Origin: Syntrophaceae bacterium UBA1411
GTDB lineage: Bacteria; Desulfobacterota; Syntrophia; Syntrophales; Smithellaceae
Reading direction: 5' to 3'
Assembly: GCA_002304995.1 (NCBI GenBank)
Contig: DBPV01000060.1
Span: 2,737 to 11,471, forward strand
DNA: 8,735 bases
Shown in pieces: positions 1 to 6,281 of the stretch. The notes under the pieces are model-generated. The model ran no database searches, was not told the origin of the DNA, and saw only the letters and a program-made list of their open reading frames with translations. Numbering within the stretch: the first letter of the stretch is position 1; each line of letters opens with the position of its first letter. Position numbers and translations under genes: made by a program.

Positions 1-82
1 ACCCTCTCTCCTCAAGGGAGGGGAATCTCCCCGAGCTTCCTGCGCACTAACCCTCTCCCATCAAGGGAGGACTGATCTCCCC
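1..82. repeat. Two-copy GC-rich hairpin repeat downstream of hemB
   Basis: Two imperfect direct copies, 1-32 and 50-82 (offset 49 bp), share the pattern ACCCTCTC..., a TCAAGGGAGG core and an ATCTCCCC end. Each copy contains a small palindrome. In copy 2, CTCCC (55-59) pairs with GGGAG (65-69) around an ATCAA loop. In copy 1, 3-10 can pair with 16-23 if two G-T wobbles are allowed. The copies lie in the non-coding space after the hemB stop and look like a dispersed intergenic palindromic repeat of the kind common in GC-rich genomes. Copy 1 starts at the window edge, so the array may continue to the left. Neither hairpin is followed by a T-tract, so I do not call a terminator. Confidence 0.6.
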
Positions 83-112
83 TCCCCTTGTGGGAGGGGC
101 GGGGGGAGGGGG
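79..112 (+). other. Perfect 8-bp hairpin overlapping a G-quadruplex motif
   Basis: CCCCTCCC (79-86) and GGGAGGGG (92-99) form a perfect 8-bp stem with a 5-nt CTTGT loop. The right arm is also the start of four G-runs (92-94, 96-99, 101-106, 108-112) separated by single bases, which is a textbook compact G-quadruplex pattern. The G-rich strand is the template strand for hemB transcription, and the motif lies about 32-52 nt past the hemB stop codon. A role in slowing or ending transcription is inference. Confidence 0.6.
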
Positions 113-143
113 AATTTCCGCACGTCTTTTCGCTTTCCACTTT

Positions 144-1118
144 TCACTTCGCGAGCACCTTCGCCAGATCTTTCGCCCAGTAGGTGATGATGATGTCCGC
201 GCCGGCGCGTTTGATGGCCGTGACGCTCTCCAGCATGGCTTTTTCTTCGTCGATCCAGCCCAGCTTCGCCGCGGCCTTGATGATCGCGTACTCGCCGCTC
301 ACGTTGTAGGCGGCAAGCGGCAGATCGAATTCCTGTTTGGCCCGGCAGATGATGTCCAGGTACGGCAGCGCGGGCTTCACCATGATGATGTCCGCGCCTT
401 CATTGACGTCGAGCGAGATTTCCCGGATGGCCTCGTCGGAATTGGCCGGGTCCATCTGATAGGCCTTGCGGTCGCCGAACTGCGGCGCGCTTTCGGCCGC
501 CTCGCGAAACGGTCCGTAAAACGAGGAGGCGTATTTTGCGGAATAGGCCATGACCGGAATGTTTTCCAGAGCATTTTCGTCGAGGATCTCGCGGATGGCC
601 GCGATTTGTCCGTCCATCATGGCCGACGGCGCCACCATGTCCGCGCCGGCTTTCACCTGCGAGAGCGCCGTTTCCGCGAGCACCTCGAGCGTGGCGTCGT
701 TCAACACGTCGCCCTTTTCAATGATGCCGCAGTGGCCGTGGCTCGTGTATTCGCACAGGCAGACATCCGTGATCACCAGCATGTCCGGCACTTCGTTCTT
801 GACGCGCTTCACGGCCTGCTGGACGATCCCGTCTTTGGCAAACGCCCCGGTTCCCTGCTCATCCTTCCGGTCCGGAATGCCGAACAGCAGAAGCGCGGGG
901 ATGCCCAGCGCATAAGCCTCGCGCGCTTCCTTCGCGATGTGGTCCACCGACATCTGAAACTGCCCCGGCATGGACGAAATGGGTTTTTTCACATCCTTGC
1001 CCGGCACGGCGAAAAGCGGATAAACCAGCTCGTCCACGCTCAGGCGCGTTTCGCGCACCAGCCTGCGGAAGTTGTCGTTTTTTCTCAACCGGCGTCCCCG
1101 GTATTCAGGAAATTGCAT
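144..1118 (-). CDS. hemB: Delta-aminolevulinic acid dehydratase (porphobilinogen synthase)
   Basis: This cytosolic enzyme condenses two 5-aminolevulinate molecules into porphobilinogen, the pyrrole unit of all tetrapyrroles. The 324-residue product is full length for the family. The metal site is intact: Cys120, Cys122 and Cys130 in DVCLCEYTSHGHCG, the zinc-type site rather than the Asp-rich magnesium type. The Schiff-base lysines are Lys195 (AYSAKYASSFYGPFR) and Lys248 (MVKPALPYLD). The ATG is preceded by AAGGAG with a 6-nt spacer. That site lies in the last codons of ahbC, whose TAA ends 3 nt upstream, so the two genes are almost certainly co-transcribed and probably translationally coupled. 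It is the last gene of the operon seen here; GC-rich hairpin repeats follow. The sequence shows no defect. Confidence 0.97.
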   Translation of the reverse strand: MQFPEYRGRRLRKNDNFRRLVRETRLSVDELVYPLFAVPGKDVKKPISSMPGQFQMSVDHIAKEAREAYALGIPALLLFGIPDRKDEQGTGAFAKDGIVQQAVKRVKNEVPDMLVITDVCLCEYTSHGHCGIIEKGDVLNDATLEVLAETALSQVKAGADMVAPSAMMDGQIAAIREILDENALENIPVMAYSAKYASSFYGPFREAAESAPQFGDRKAYQMDPANSDEAIREISLDVNEGADIIMVKPALPYLDIICRAKQEFDLPLAAYNVSGEYAIIKAAAKLGWIDEEKAMLESVTAIKRAGADIIITYWAKDLAKVLAK

Positions 1119-1121
1119 ACT

Positions 1122-2309
1122 TTACTCCTTCTTTGATGATATTTCTTCGTCGGTCAGATAGCAGGCGGGATCCGGTCCCCAGACGTCGCCTGCCGACTCG
1201 GCCCGCGCCCGAAAGTTCCCGCCGCACACGGAAAGCCACACGCACGTCGCACAGCGGCCGGTGACGTGTTTCTTTTTTTCCTTCAGCTTCATCAGAAATT
1301 CATTTTTTTCGTCCGTCCAGATTTCGCTGAAGGGCCGCTCCCGGACATTGCCCAGCGGCCGGTTGCGCCAGAACTGATCGGGATACACTTCGCCGTCCCA
1401 GCTCACGCAGCCGATGCCGACGCCGGTGGAATTGCCCTCGTTCATTTCCAGGAGCTCCAGAATTTCCGCCGCGCGCACCGGGTCCTTTTCCTTCATCTTC
1501 AGGTACAGGTAAGGCCCGTCGGCGTGATTGTCCACCGTGAGGATTTCGGGCGCCAGGCCGTCGTCGAACATGGCCTTCGTCCGGTCGGCGATGAGATCGA
1601 GCAGCCGCCGGGACTCCTCGTGCGCCAGATCCTCTTCGCGGAGCTTCGAGCCGCGGCCGGAATACACCAGGTGGTAAAAGCACATCCGTTCGATCTTTTC
1701 TTTTCTGAGCAGGTCGAACATGGCCGGCACATCGGCCACGTTGTGGCGGTTGACGGTGAAGCGCAGACCCACCTTGATGCCCGCTTCCCGGCAGTTGCGG
1801 ATGCCTTCGATGGCTTTTTCAAACGCGCCTTTTCTGCCGCGGAAACGGTCGTGCGTCGGCTGCAAACCGTCGAGGCTGACGCCGACATACGAAAGGCCGA
1901 TTTTTTTGAGTTCGGCGGCGATGTCTCTGGTAATAAGCGTGCCGTTGGTGGAGATGACCGCGCGCATGCCCTTGTCCGTCGCATACCTGGCCAGTTCGAG
2001 CAAATCCGCCCGCATCAGCGGTTCGCCGCCGGAAAACAGCAGGACCGGCGATCCGAACGCCGCCAGATCCTCGATCATTTTTTTGGCTTCTTCCGTCGTC
2101 AGCTCATCGGGATAGTCGATGTCGGCCGAGCTGGAATAGCAGTGGATGCATTTGAGGTTGCAGCGGCGCGTCATGTTCCAGACCACCACCGGTTTCTTGT
2201 CCGCCGAAAATTGCAGCAGATGCGACGGCAGCCGTCCCGAGTGCCGGTTGTAGCGCAGCACGTCGGAGGGCTCCACCGCTCCGCAGTATAGTTTGGAGAT
2301 CCCGATCAT
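1122..2309 (-). CDS. ahbC: Radical SAM 12,18-didecarboxysiroheme deacetylase AhbC (alternative heme pathway)
   Basis: AhbC removes the acetate side chains of 12,18-didecarboxysiroheme to give iron-coproporphyrin III in the siroheme-dependent heme route. The 395-residue protein has the radical SAM cluster motif C50-x3-C54-x2-C57 (MTRRCNLKCIHCYSS) and the SAM-binding GGEP at 94-97. A second cysteine set (C301, C353, C356, C362, C383) with CGGNFRARA suggests an auxiliary 4Fe-4S cluster of SPASM/twitch type. The N-terminus MIGISKLYCG...EPSD and the segment YPDQFWRNRPLGNVRERPFSEIW are what I recall as typical of AhbC. AhbD, the paralogue that makes heme from iron-coproporphyrin, is the main alternative. 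The ATG overlaps the cobA-hemD stop as ATGA, with AAAGGA 7 nt upstream, so translation is coupled. Radical SAM membership is certain; the AhbC assignment rests on similarity plus the heme gene neighbours. Confidence 0.88.
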   Translation of the reverse strand: MIGISKLYCGAVEPSDVLRYNRHSGRLPSHLLQFSADKKPVVVWNMTRRCNLKCIHCYSSSADIDYPDELTTEEAKKMIEDLAAFGSPVLLFSGGEPLMRADLLELARYATDKGMRAVISTNGTLITRDIAAELKKIGLSYVGVSLDGLQPTHDRFRGRKGAFEKAIEGIRNCREAGIKVGLRFTVNRHNVADVPAMFDLLRKEKIERMCFYHLVYSGRGSKLREEDLAHEESRRLLDLIADRTKAMFDDGLAPEILTVDNHADGPYLYLKMKEKDPVRAAEILELLEMNEGNSTGVGIGCVSWDGEVYPDQFWRNRPLGNVRERPFSEIWTDEKNEFLMKLKEKKKHVTGRCATCVWLSVCGGNFRARAESAGDVWGPDPACYLTDEEISSKKE

Positions 2310-3874
2310 CCTTCTTTCCTTTCTGTCCCCCCGCCCGTCCCGGGCGCCGATTCCTGCATCGCGCGGCTAAGCGCCGCGACCAGCCCTTCCATGGTGTATT
2401 CTTCCTGGGCGATGTCGACGGACAGGCCCGCCTTCTTCGCCGTAGCCGCCGTCACGGGGCCGATGCAGGCCACACGGACGGAAGGCGGAAGCGTAAAATC
2501 CTTCCCCATGATCTCAAAAAAATTCGTCACGGTGGAGGAGCTCGTAAACGTGATCACGTCCACATCGCCCGCGGAAAGCCGCCCGGCCAGCTCTTCTTTT
2601 TTCCTGCCGGAATTCACCGTCCGGTAAGCGGTTGCCACCGTGACCTTCGCGCCTTGCGCTTGGAGCGTCCGGGGCAAAATATCGCGGGCTTTTTCCGCCC
2701 GCGGAATGAGGATGTTCATTCCCTGAATATCCATGGCGGCAAACGATTTCAAAATGCCTTCGGCGATAAACTCCCCGGGCACCAGATCCGCGCGGATGCC
2801 CCGGTCCGCCAGTTGCCGGGCCGTGGCCGGACCGATGCAGCAGATTTTGATGCCCTTGAGATCGCGCACGTCTTTGCCCTTTTGCTGCATGCGTTCGAAA
2901 AAGAAGCGCACGCCGTTGGCGCTGGTGAAGATGAGCCACTGGTAAGAGTCCAGATCGGCCAGCGCCCGGTCGAGTTCGCTCCAGTCGGACGGCGGTTCGA
3001 TGGCGATGGTCGGAAACGCGATCGGCCGCGCGCCTTCTGCGGCAAGAAGCTTCGCCAGATCGTCGGCCTGCCGTTCGGGCCGCGTGATCACCACGCCCAG
3101 GCCGAACAGAGGCTTCGTGTCAAACCAGCCCAGCGTGTCGCGCAGCCGGACCACCTTCCCCACCACCAGAATGGCGGGCGGTTTAAAGCGGCTTTCTGCG
3201 GCGCGTGCGGCGATCGTGGACAGTGTTCCGGAAAGGACTTTCTGATCGGACGTTGTGCCGCGCCGGATCAGGGCCGCGGGCGTCTCCGGCGTTTTGCCCC
3301 CGGAGATCAGCGCCCCGGTGATCTGATCGAGATTCTTCACGCCCATCAGAAATACCAGCGTTCCGATGCCCGCAAGCGCCTGCCAGTCGATGTCGCTTTT
3401 TTCCTTGGTCGGATCTTCATGCCCGGTGATGAACGCCACCGTGGAGGTGACCCCCCGGTGCGTGAGCGGAATGCCCGCGTAGGCCGGCACCGCAATCGCG
3501 GAGGTCACGCCGGGTATCACTTCAAAGTCAATGCCGCGGGCGGCCAGCGCTTCCGCTTCCTCGCCGCCGCGGCCGAAAATAAAGGGATCGCCGCCCTTCA
3601 GGCGCGCCACCGTACAGCCGTCCAGAGCCTCCCGGACCAGGAGCTCGTTGATTTTGTCCTGCGTCAGCGTGTGGTTTCCGCCCTCTTTACCCGCGTAAAT
3701 GACGCGGGCGCCGGCCGGCGCATAGGCGAGAAGCTCTTCATTCACCAGATTGTCGTAAACCACCACGTCGGCCAGCCCCAGGCACCGGGCCGCCTTGATC
3801 GTCATGAGCCCCGGATCCCCCGGCCCCGCGCCGATGATGTACACTTTCCCTGGTTTCGTTTTTTCAGTTGTCAT
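2306..3874 (-). CDS. cobA-hemD: Fused uroporphyrinogen-III C-methyltransferase / uroporphyrinogen-III synthase
   Basis: This bifunctional enzyme works at the tetrapyrrole branch point. The C-terminal HemD part cyclises hydroxymethylbilane to uroporphyrinogen III, and the N-terminal CobA/SUMT part methylates it twice with SAM to precorrin-2. SUMT motifs are GAGPGDPGLMT (15-25), RLKGGDPFIFGRGGEE (91-106), PGVTSA (121-126) and ITGH (149-152). HemD begins near residue 258 and shows VITRPERQA (262-270), IFTSANGV (315-322), CIGPATA (346-352), PRAE (391-394), FTSSSTV (443-449) and CIGPVTAATA (470-479). I chose the ATG at 3874 (522 aa) because the SUMT fold starts right after it. An in-frame TTG at 3949 would add 25 atypical residues. 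The Shine-Dalgarno is weak (GAG in AATGAGATAAAA). The stop overlaps the ahbC start by 4 nt. A 214-nt leader separates the gene from hemC, the only large gap in the operon. Fusions of this type are well known in anaerobes. Confidence 0.95.
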   Translation of the reverse strand: MTTEKTKPGKVYIIGAGPGDPGLMTIKAARCLGLADVVVYDNLVNEELLAYAPAGARVIYAGKEGGNHTLTQDKINELLVREALDGCTVARLKGGDPFIFGRGGEEAEALAARGIDFEVIPGVTSAIAVPAYAGIPLTHRGVTSTVAFITGHEDPTKEKSDIDWQALAGIGTLVFLMGVKNLDQITGALISGGKTPETPAALIRRGTTSDQKVLSGTLSTIAARAAESRFKPPAILVVGKVVRLRDTLGWFDTKPLFGLGVVITRPERQADDLAKLLAAEGARPIAFPTIAIEPPSDWSELDRALADLDSYQWLIFTSANGVRFFFERMQQKGKDVRDLKGIKICCIGPATARQLADRGIRADLVPGEFIAEGILKSFAAMDIQGMNILIPRAEKARDILPRTLQAQGAKVTVATAYRTVNSGRKKEELAGRLSAGDVDVITFTSSSTVTNFFEIMGKDFTLPPSVRVACIGPVTAATAKKAGLSVDIAQEEYTMEGLVAALSRAMQESAPGTGGGTERKEG

Positions 3875-4088
3875 TTTTATCTCATTATTGCCCCCGGCAT
3901 TCTCCCGGCAAACATCCGGCCAAATCCGGTTTTTTAATTTTTTTTTCAATCAAGAAAGTTTGAAAGCCTCTGTGGTCCCCGATCCGTCCCGAGACGCGAA
4001 ATTTCCGAAAAGCCTTCCTCATCACGCTTTACAGATCGACGGCTTTCAAACCCAGCAGAGGCCGAATGAATAAACGTTCAGCACGGGA
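3875..4088 (-). promoter_or_regulatory. Structured spacer/leader between hemC and cobA-hemD
   Basis: All other junctions in this operon overlap or have gaps of at most 9 nt, so this 214-nt space stands out. An 11-bp perfect inverted repeat (GTTTGAAAGCC at 3958-3968, GGCTTTCAAAC at 4041-4051) is extended inward by TCTGT (3969-3973) and ACAGA (4031-4035) across a 5-nt bulge. A second pairing, GCCTCTG (3966-3972) with CAGAGGC (4056-4062), shares bases with the first, so the helices compete or form a pseudoknot. Inside is a small hairpin, CGTC (3985-3988) with GACG (3993-3996). Four CCGG tetramers at 3894, 3905, 3916 and 3926 sit near the cobA-hemD start. No known riboswitch consensus was recognised and no convincing promoter was seen. 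A regulatory function is inference. Confidence 0.45.
3885..4022 (-). CDS. Possible 45-codon upstream ORF in the cobA-hemD leader (uncertain)
   Basis: An ATG at 4020-4022 opens a 45-codon reading frame that ends with TAA at 3885-3887, 10 nt before the cobA-hemD ATG and in a different frame. The predicted peptide is strongly basic, starting MRKAFRKFRVSGRIGDH and containing IEKKIKK and two cysteines near the end. There is no convincing Shine-Dalgarno before it, and a frame of this length can arise by chance in GC-rich DNA. If translated, it could deliver ribosomes to the weakly marked cobA-hemD start or act as a leader peptide. I do not recognise any family. Confidence 0.15.
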   Translation of the reverse strand: MRKAFRKFRVSGRIGDHRGFQTFLIEKKIKKPDLAGCLPGECRGQ

Positions 4089-5006
4089 TCAACAATTCAT
4101 CAACTCCAGCAGGCGCCGGCCGCCTTTTTCCAGGATCATGTCCGCCAGCCGCCGGCCCAGAGCTTCGGCCTCGCCCGGCTCGCCCCAAACCTTGTCGCGC
4201 AGCACTTCTGCGCCGTTGGGCGAGGCCAGCAGGCCTTCCAGCGTCAGGCGCCTGCCTTCCATAAGGCCGTATGCGGCAATCGGCAGGCGGCAGCCGCCGC
4301 CCAGCGCCTGCAGATAGGCGCGCTCCGCCGTCACTTCCGCCGCAGTCGTATTGTGGTTGAGCCGCGCGCAAAGCTCCGCCAGCGCCGCATCGCTTTTTCT
4401 CACCTGCACTCCCAGGGCCCCCTGCCCCACCGCGGGCAGCATGATTTCCGTCGGCAGAAACTGCGTGATGACTTCTCCATACCCCAGACGTTTGAGACCC
4501 GCCGCGGCCAGAACCACGCCGGTGAGGTTTTCCGTTTCGATCTTCTTCAGACGCGTGTCGATGTTGCCGCGCAGCGGCACGATTTCGACATCCGGCATGA
4601 ACGATTTGATCTGCGCGCCGCGCCGCTGCGATCCCGTGCCGATTTTCGCCCCCTTGGGCAGAAATTCAAATTTGACCCGGCCGCGGGTTACCAGGACATC
4701 GCGCACGTCTTCCCTTTGCAGGATGGCCGGGAAAATCAGCTCCTCCGGAATCTCGCCGGGAACGTCCTTCATGGAATGGACGGCCAGATCGATGCTGCCG
4801 GAAAGAAGCGCCTCCTCGATTTCCTTGACGAACACGCCCTGGCCGCCGATCTGGAGGAGCGAAACGTCCTGCATGATGTCGCCCCTGGTCTTGATGACGC
4901 AAACCTCGATATCGATCTCCGGCGCCGCTTTTTGCAGGCCGGCCGCCACAAAATTTGTCTGCGAGAGCGCCAGTTTGCTGCCTCTCGTGCCAATTTTAAC
5001 TTTCAT
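4089..5006 (-). CDS. hemC: Hydroxymethylbilane synthase (porphobilinogen deaminase)
   Basis: HemC polymerises four porphobilinogen units into the linear tetrapyrrole hydroxymethylbilane in the cytosol, using a covalently attached dipyrromethane primer. The 305-residue protein is full length. Cys239 in ALGGGCRLPIAAYG is the cofactor attachment residue. Asp81 in HSMKDVP is the catalytic acid. Substrate-binding Arg8 and Ser10 are in IGTRGSKLALSQT, Arg128/Arg129 in GTGSQRR, and Arg146/Arg152 in PLRGNIDTRL. GTGSQRR differs slightly from the common GTSSLRR but keeps the serine and both arginines. The ATG is preceded by AAAGGAG with a 4-nt spacer. This site overlaps the hemA stop codon (9-nt gap), which fits coupled translation of HemA and HemC. 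The 214-nt structured spacer follows before cobA-hemD. Confidence 0.97.
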   Translation of the reverse strand: MKVKIGTRGSKLALSQTNFVAAGLQKAAPEIDIEVCVIKTRGDIMQDVSLLQIGGQGVFVKEIEEALLSGSIDLAVHSMKDVPGEIPEELIFPAILQREDVRDVLVTRGRVKFEFLPKGAKIGTGSQRRGAQIKSFMPDVEIVPLRGNIDTRLKKIETENLTGVVLAAAGLKRLGYGEVITQFLPTEIMLPAVGQGALGVQVRKSDAALAELCARLNHNTTAAEVTAERAYLQALGGGCRLPIAAYGLMEGRRLTLEGLLASPNGAEVLRDKVWGEPGEAEALGRRLADMILEKGGRRLLELMNC

Positions 5007-5010
5007 TTTT

Positions 5011-5017
5011 CTCCTTT
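5011..5017 (-). promoter_or_regulatory. hemC ribosome binding site overlapping the hemA stop
   Basis: Read on the minus strand this is AAAGGAG, 4 nt before the hemC ATG. The hemA TAA stop (5016-5018) overlaps its first bases, so ribosomes ending on hemA uncover or sit on the hemC start signal. Confidence 0.75.
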
Positions 5018-6278
5018 AATCGTCCAGGCGGAAGAGCTGCCGGGCCGCGGCGACAATGTCCTGCGAGGCAAACTCGGCGCTTTCCTCCTTCATCACGGCC
5101 ATGGGCGCATGCAGAATTTTGTTCACGATCCCGTGCACAAGGGCCTCGACCTTTTCGCGGTCGCCCTCGGGGAGCCCCGTAAGCCAGTACCCGGCCTTTT
5201 CCAGCTCCCGGCGCACGATGCCGTCCGCCTTGGACCGAAGCGACACGATCGTCGGCACGGCCTCCAGCTCCCGAAGCCAGTTCAGATAATTGGCGACTTC
5301 CTCCGTCACGATGGCTTCGGCGCGCAGGGCCTCGCGCCTCCGGTTCTTGATGTTTTCATCGACAATGCCCTGCAAATCGTCGATGTTGTATAAAAAGACG
5401 TTCTCCAGCGCGTCCACCGCCGGATCGATGTCGCGCGGAACGGCGATGTCGATGAAAAACAGCAGGCGATTCTTTCTCTTGCGCAGGCAGCGGGACGCCA
5501 TCGCTTCCGTCACGATGTAGGACGGCGCGCCGGTGGAGCTGATGACAATATCGGCATCGCCAAGCGCTTCGTCAAGAGCGGTAAGCGACACGGCCCGGCC
5601 GTGAAACTTTTCGGCAAGCGCCGTTCCCTGCGCGGCCGACCGGTTGGCGACGGTGATTTCCTCCGCGCCGTTGCCGATCAGATGCGTGCAGGTCAGCTCC
5701 GCCATTTCGCCCGCGCCGATGACCAGAAGCTTTTTTCCCGCAAGCGTCCCGAAAATTTTCTTCGCCAGTTCAACCGCGGCAAAGCTCACCGAAACAGGAT
5801 TGGCCGCAATGCCGGTTTCCGTCCGCACGCGCTTGGCGGTGCGGAACGCCCGGTGCAGAAGGCGGTTGAGCGCCACGCCGGTGGCGTTTTTCGCGAGCGC
5901 CTGCCGGTAGGCGTCCTTGACCTGCCCCAGAATCTGCGCTTCGCCCATCACCAGCGAATCCAGGCTCGAGGTCACGCGAAACAGATGGCGGATCGCCTCT
6001 TCGTCGCGGTACAAAAACAGGCAGCTTTCCGCTTCTTCGCGCCTCAGCGCGCCCCGGCGCGCCAGATAATCCGTGAGCGCCGTTTCCGCCCCGCTGTCTT
6101 CCTCCACGGACGCCAGAAGCTCCACGCGGTTGCAGGTGGAAAGGTACATCGCCTCGCGCACGCCGCCCTGCGACAGCAGATCGGCCGGCAGATCGGCGAG
6201 GTCCTGACACCCGGCAAAAAGTCTTTCGCGCACGGCAAGCGGCGCGGTTTTATGATTTAATCCAACAAGTACAATCAT
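5016..6278 (-). CDS. hemA: Glutamyl-tRNA reductase
   Basis: HemA reduces glutamyl-tRNA(Glu) with NADPH to glutamate-1-semialdehyde, the first committed step of the C5 tetrapyrrole route. The usual partner HemL is not in the window. The 420-residue protein has the typical start MIVLVGLNHKTAPLAVRE and catalytic Cys49 in YLSTCNRVEL. It also has MGEAQILGQVK (111-121), the NADPH-binding glycine motif VIGAGEMAEL (186-195), DIAVPRDIDP (277-286) and the C-terminal helical dimerisation region (about 320-420). The N-terminal motif fixes the ATG start. Only a poor Shine-Dalgarno precedes it (TTTGAGAAATG), and the upstream membrane-protein gene stops 3 nt before, so initiation probably depends on coupling. 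In many bacteria this enzyme is the feedback-controlled step of the pathway. Confidence 0.97.
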   Translation of the reverse strand: MIVLVGLNHKTAPLAVRERLFAGCQDLADLPADLLSQGGVREAMYLSTCNRVELLASVEEDSGAETALTDYLARRGALRREEAESCLFLYRDEEAIRHLFRVTSSLDSLVMGEAQILGQVKDAYRQALAKNATGVALNRLLHRAFRTAKRVRTETGIAANPVSVSFAAVELAKKIFGTLAGKKLLVIGAGEMAELTCTHLIGNGAEEITVANRSAAQGTALAEKFHGRAVSLTALDEALGDADIVISSTGAPSYIVTEAMASRCLRKRKNRLLFFIDIAVPRDIDPAVDALENVFLYNIDDLQGIVDENIKNRRREALRAEAIVTEEVANYLNWLRELEAVPTIVSLRSKADGIVRRELEKAGYWLTGLPEGDREKVEALVHGIVNKILHAPMAVMKEESAEFASQDIVAAARQLFRLDD

Positions 6279-6281
6279 TTC

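Noticed and set aside
79..99. Classical intrinsic terminator for hemB
   Set aside because: The hairpin is strong, but no U-tract follows it in the hemB transcript direction, so it is listed as a structure and not as a terminator.
1122..2309. Assignment as AhbD (heme synthase) or a PqqE-like peptide-modifying enzyme
   Set aside because: The N-terminus and the DQFWR...LGNVRERPF region fit AhbC as I know it, and no precursor peptide gene is nearby. AhbD remains the next best alternative.
2654..3937. Long plus-strand open frame (427 codons) antisense to cobA-hemD
   Set aside because: It mirrors a strongly supported enzyme in the opposite strand, has a low-complexity Arg/His/Gly-rich translation with no family signal, and is a typical GC-rich shadow frame. 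The same applies to 90-1136, 1266-2291, 4353-5393, 5601-6260 and 6294-7127.
3916..3946. Possible plus-strand terminator: CCGG hairpin followed by a long T-tract
   Set aside because: The stem is only 4 bp and no real plus-strand gene ends here; the T-tract is the A-rich leader of cobA-hemD read on the other strand.
2306..3949. Longer cobA-hemD starting at TTG 3949
   Set aside because: The extra 25 residues are lysine-rich and not part of the SUMT family, there is no ribosome site before the TTG, and the family N-terminus begins right after the ATG at 3874.
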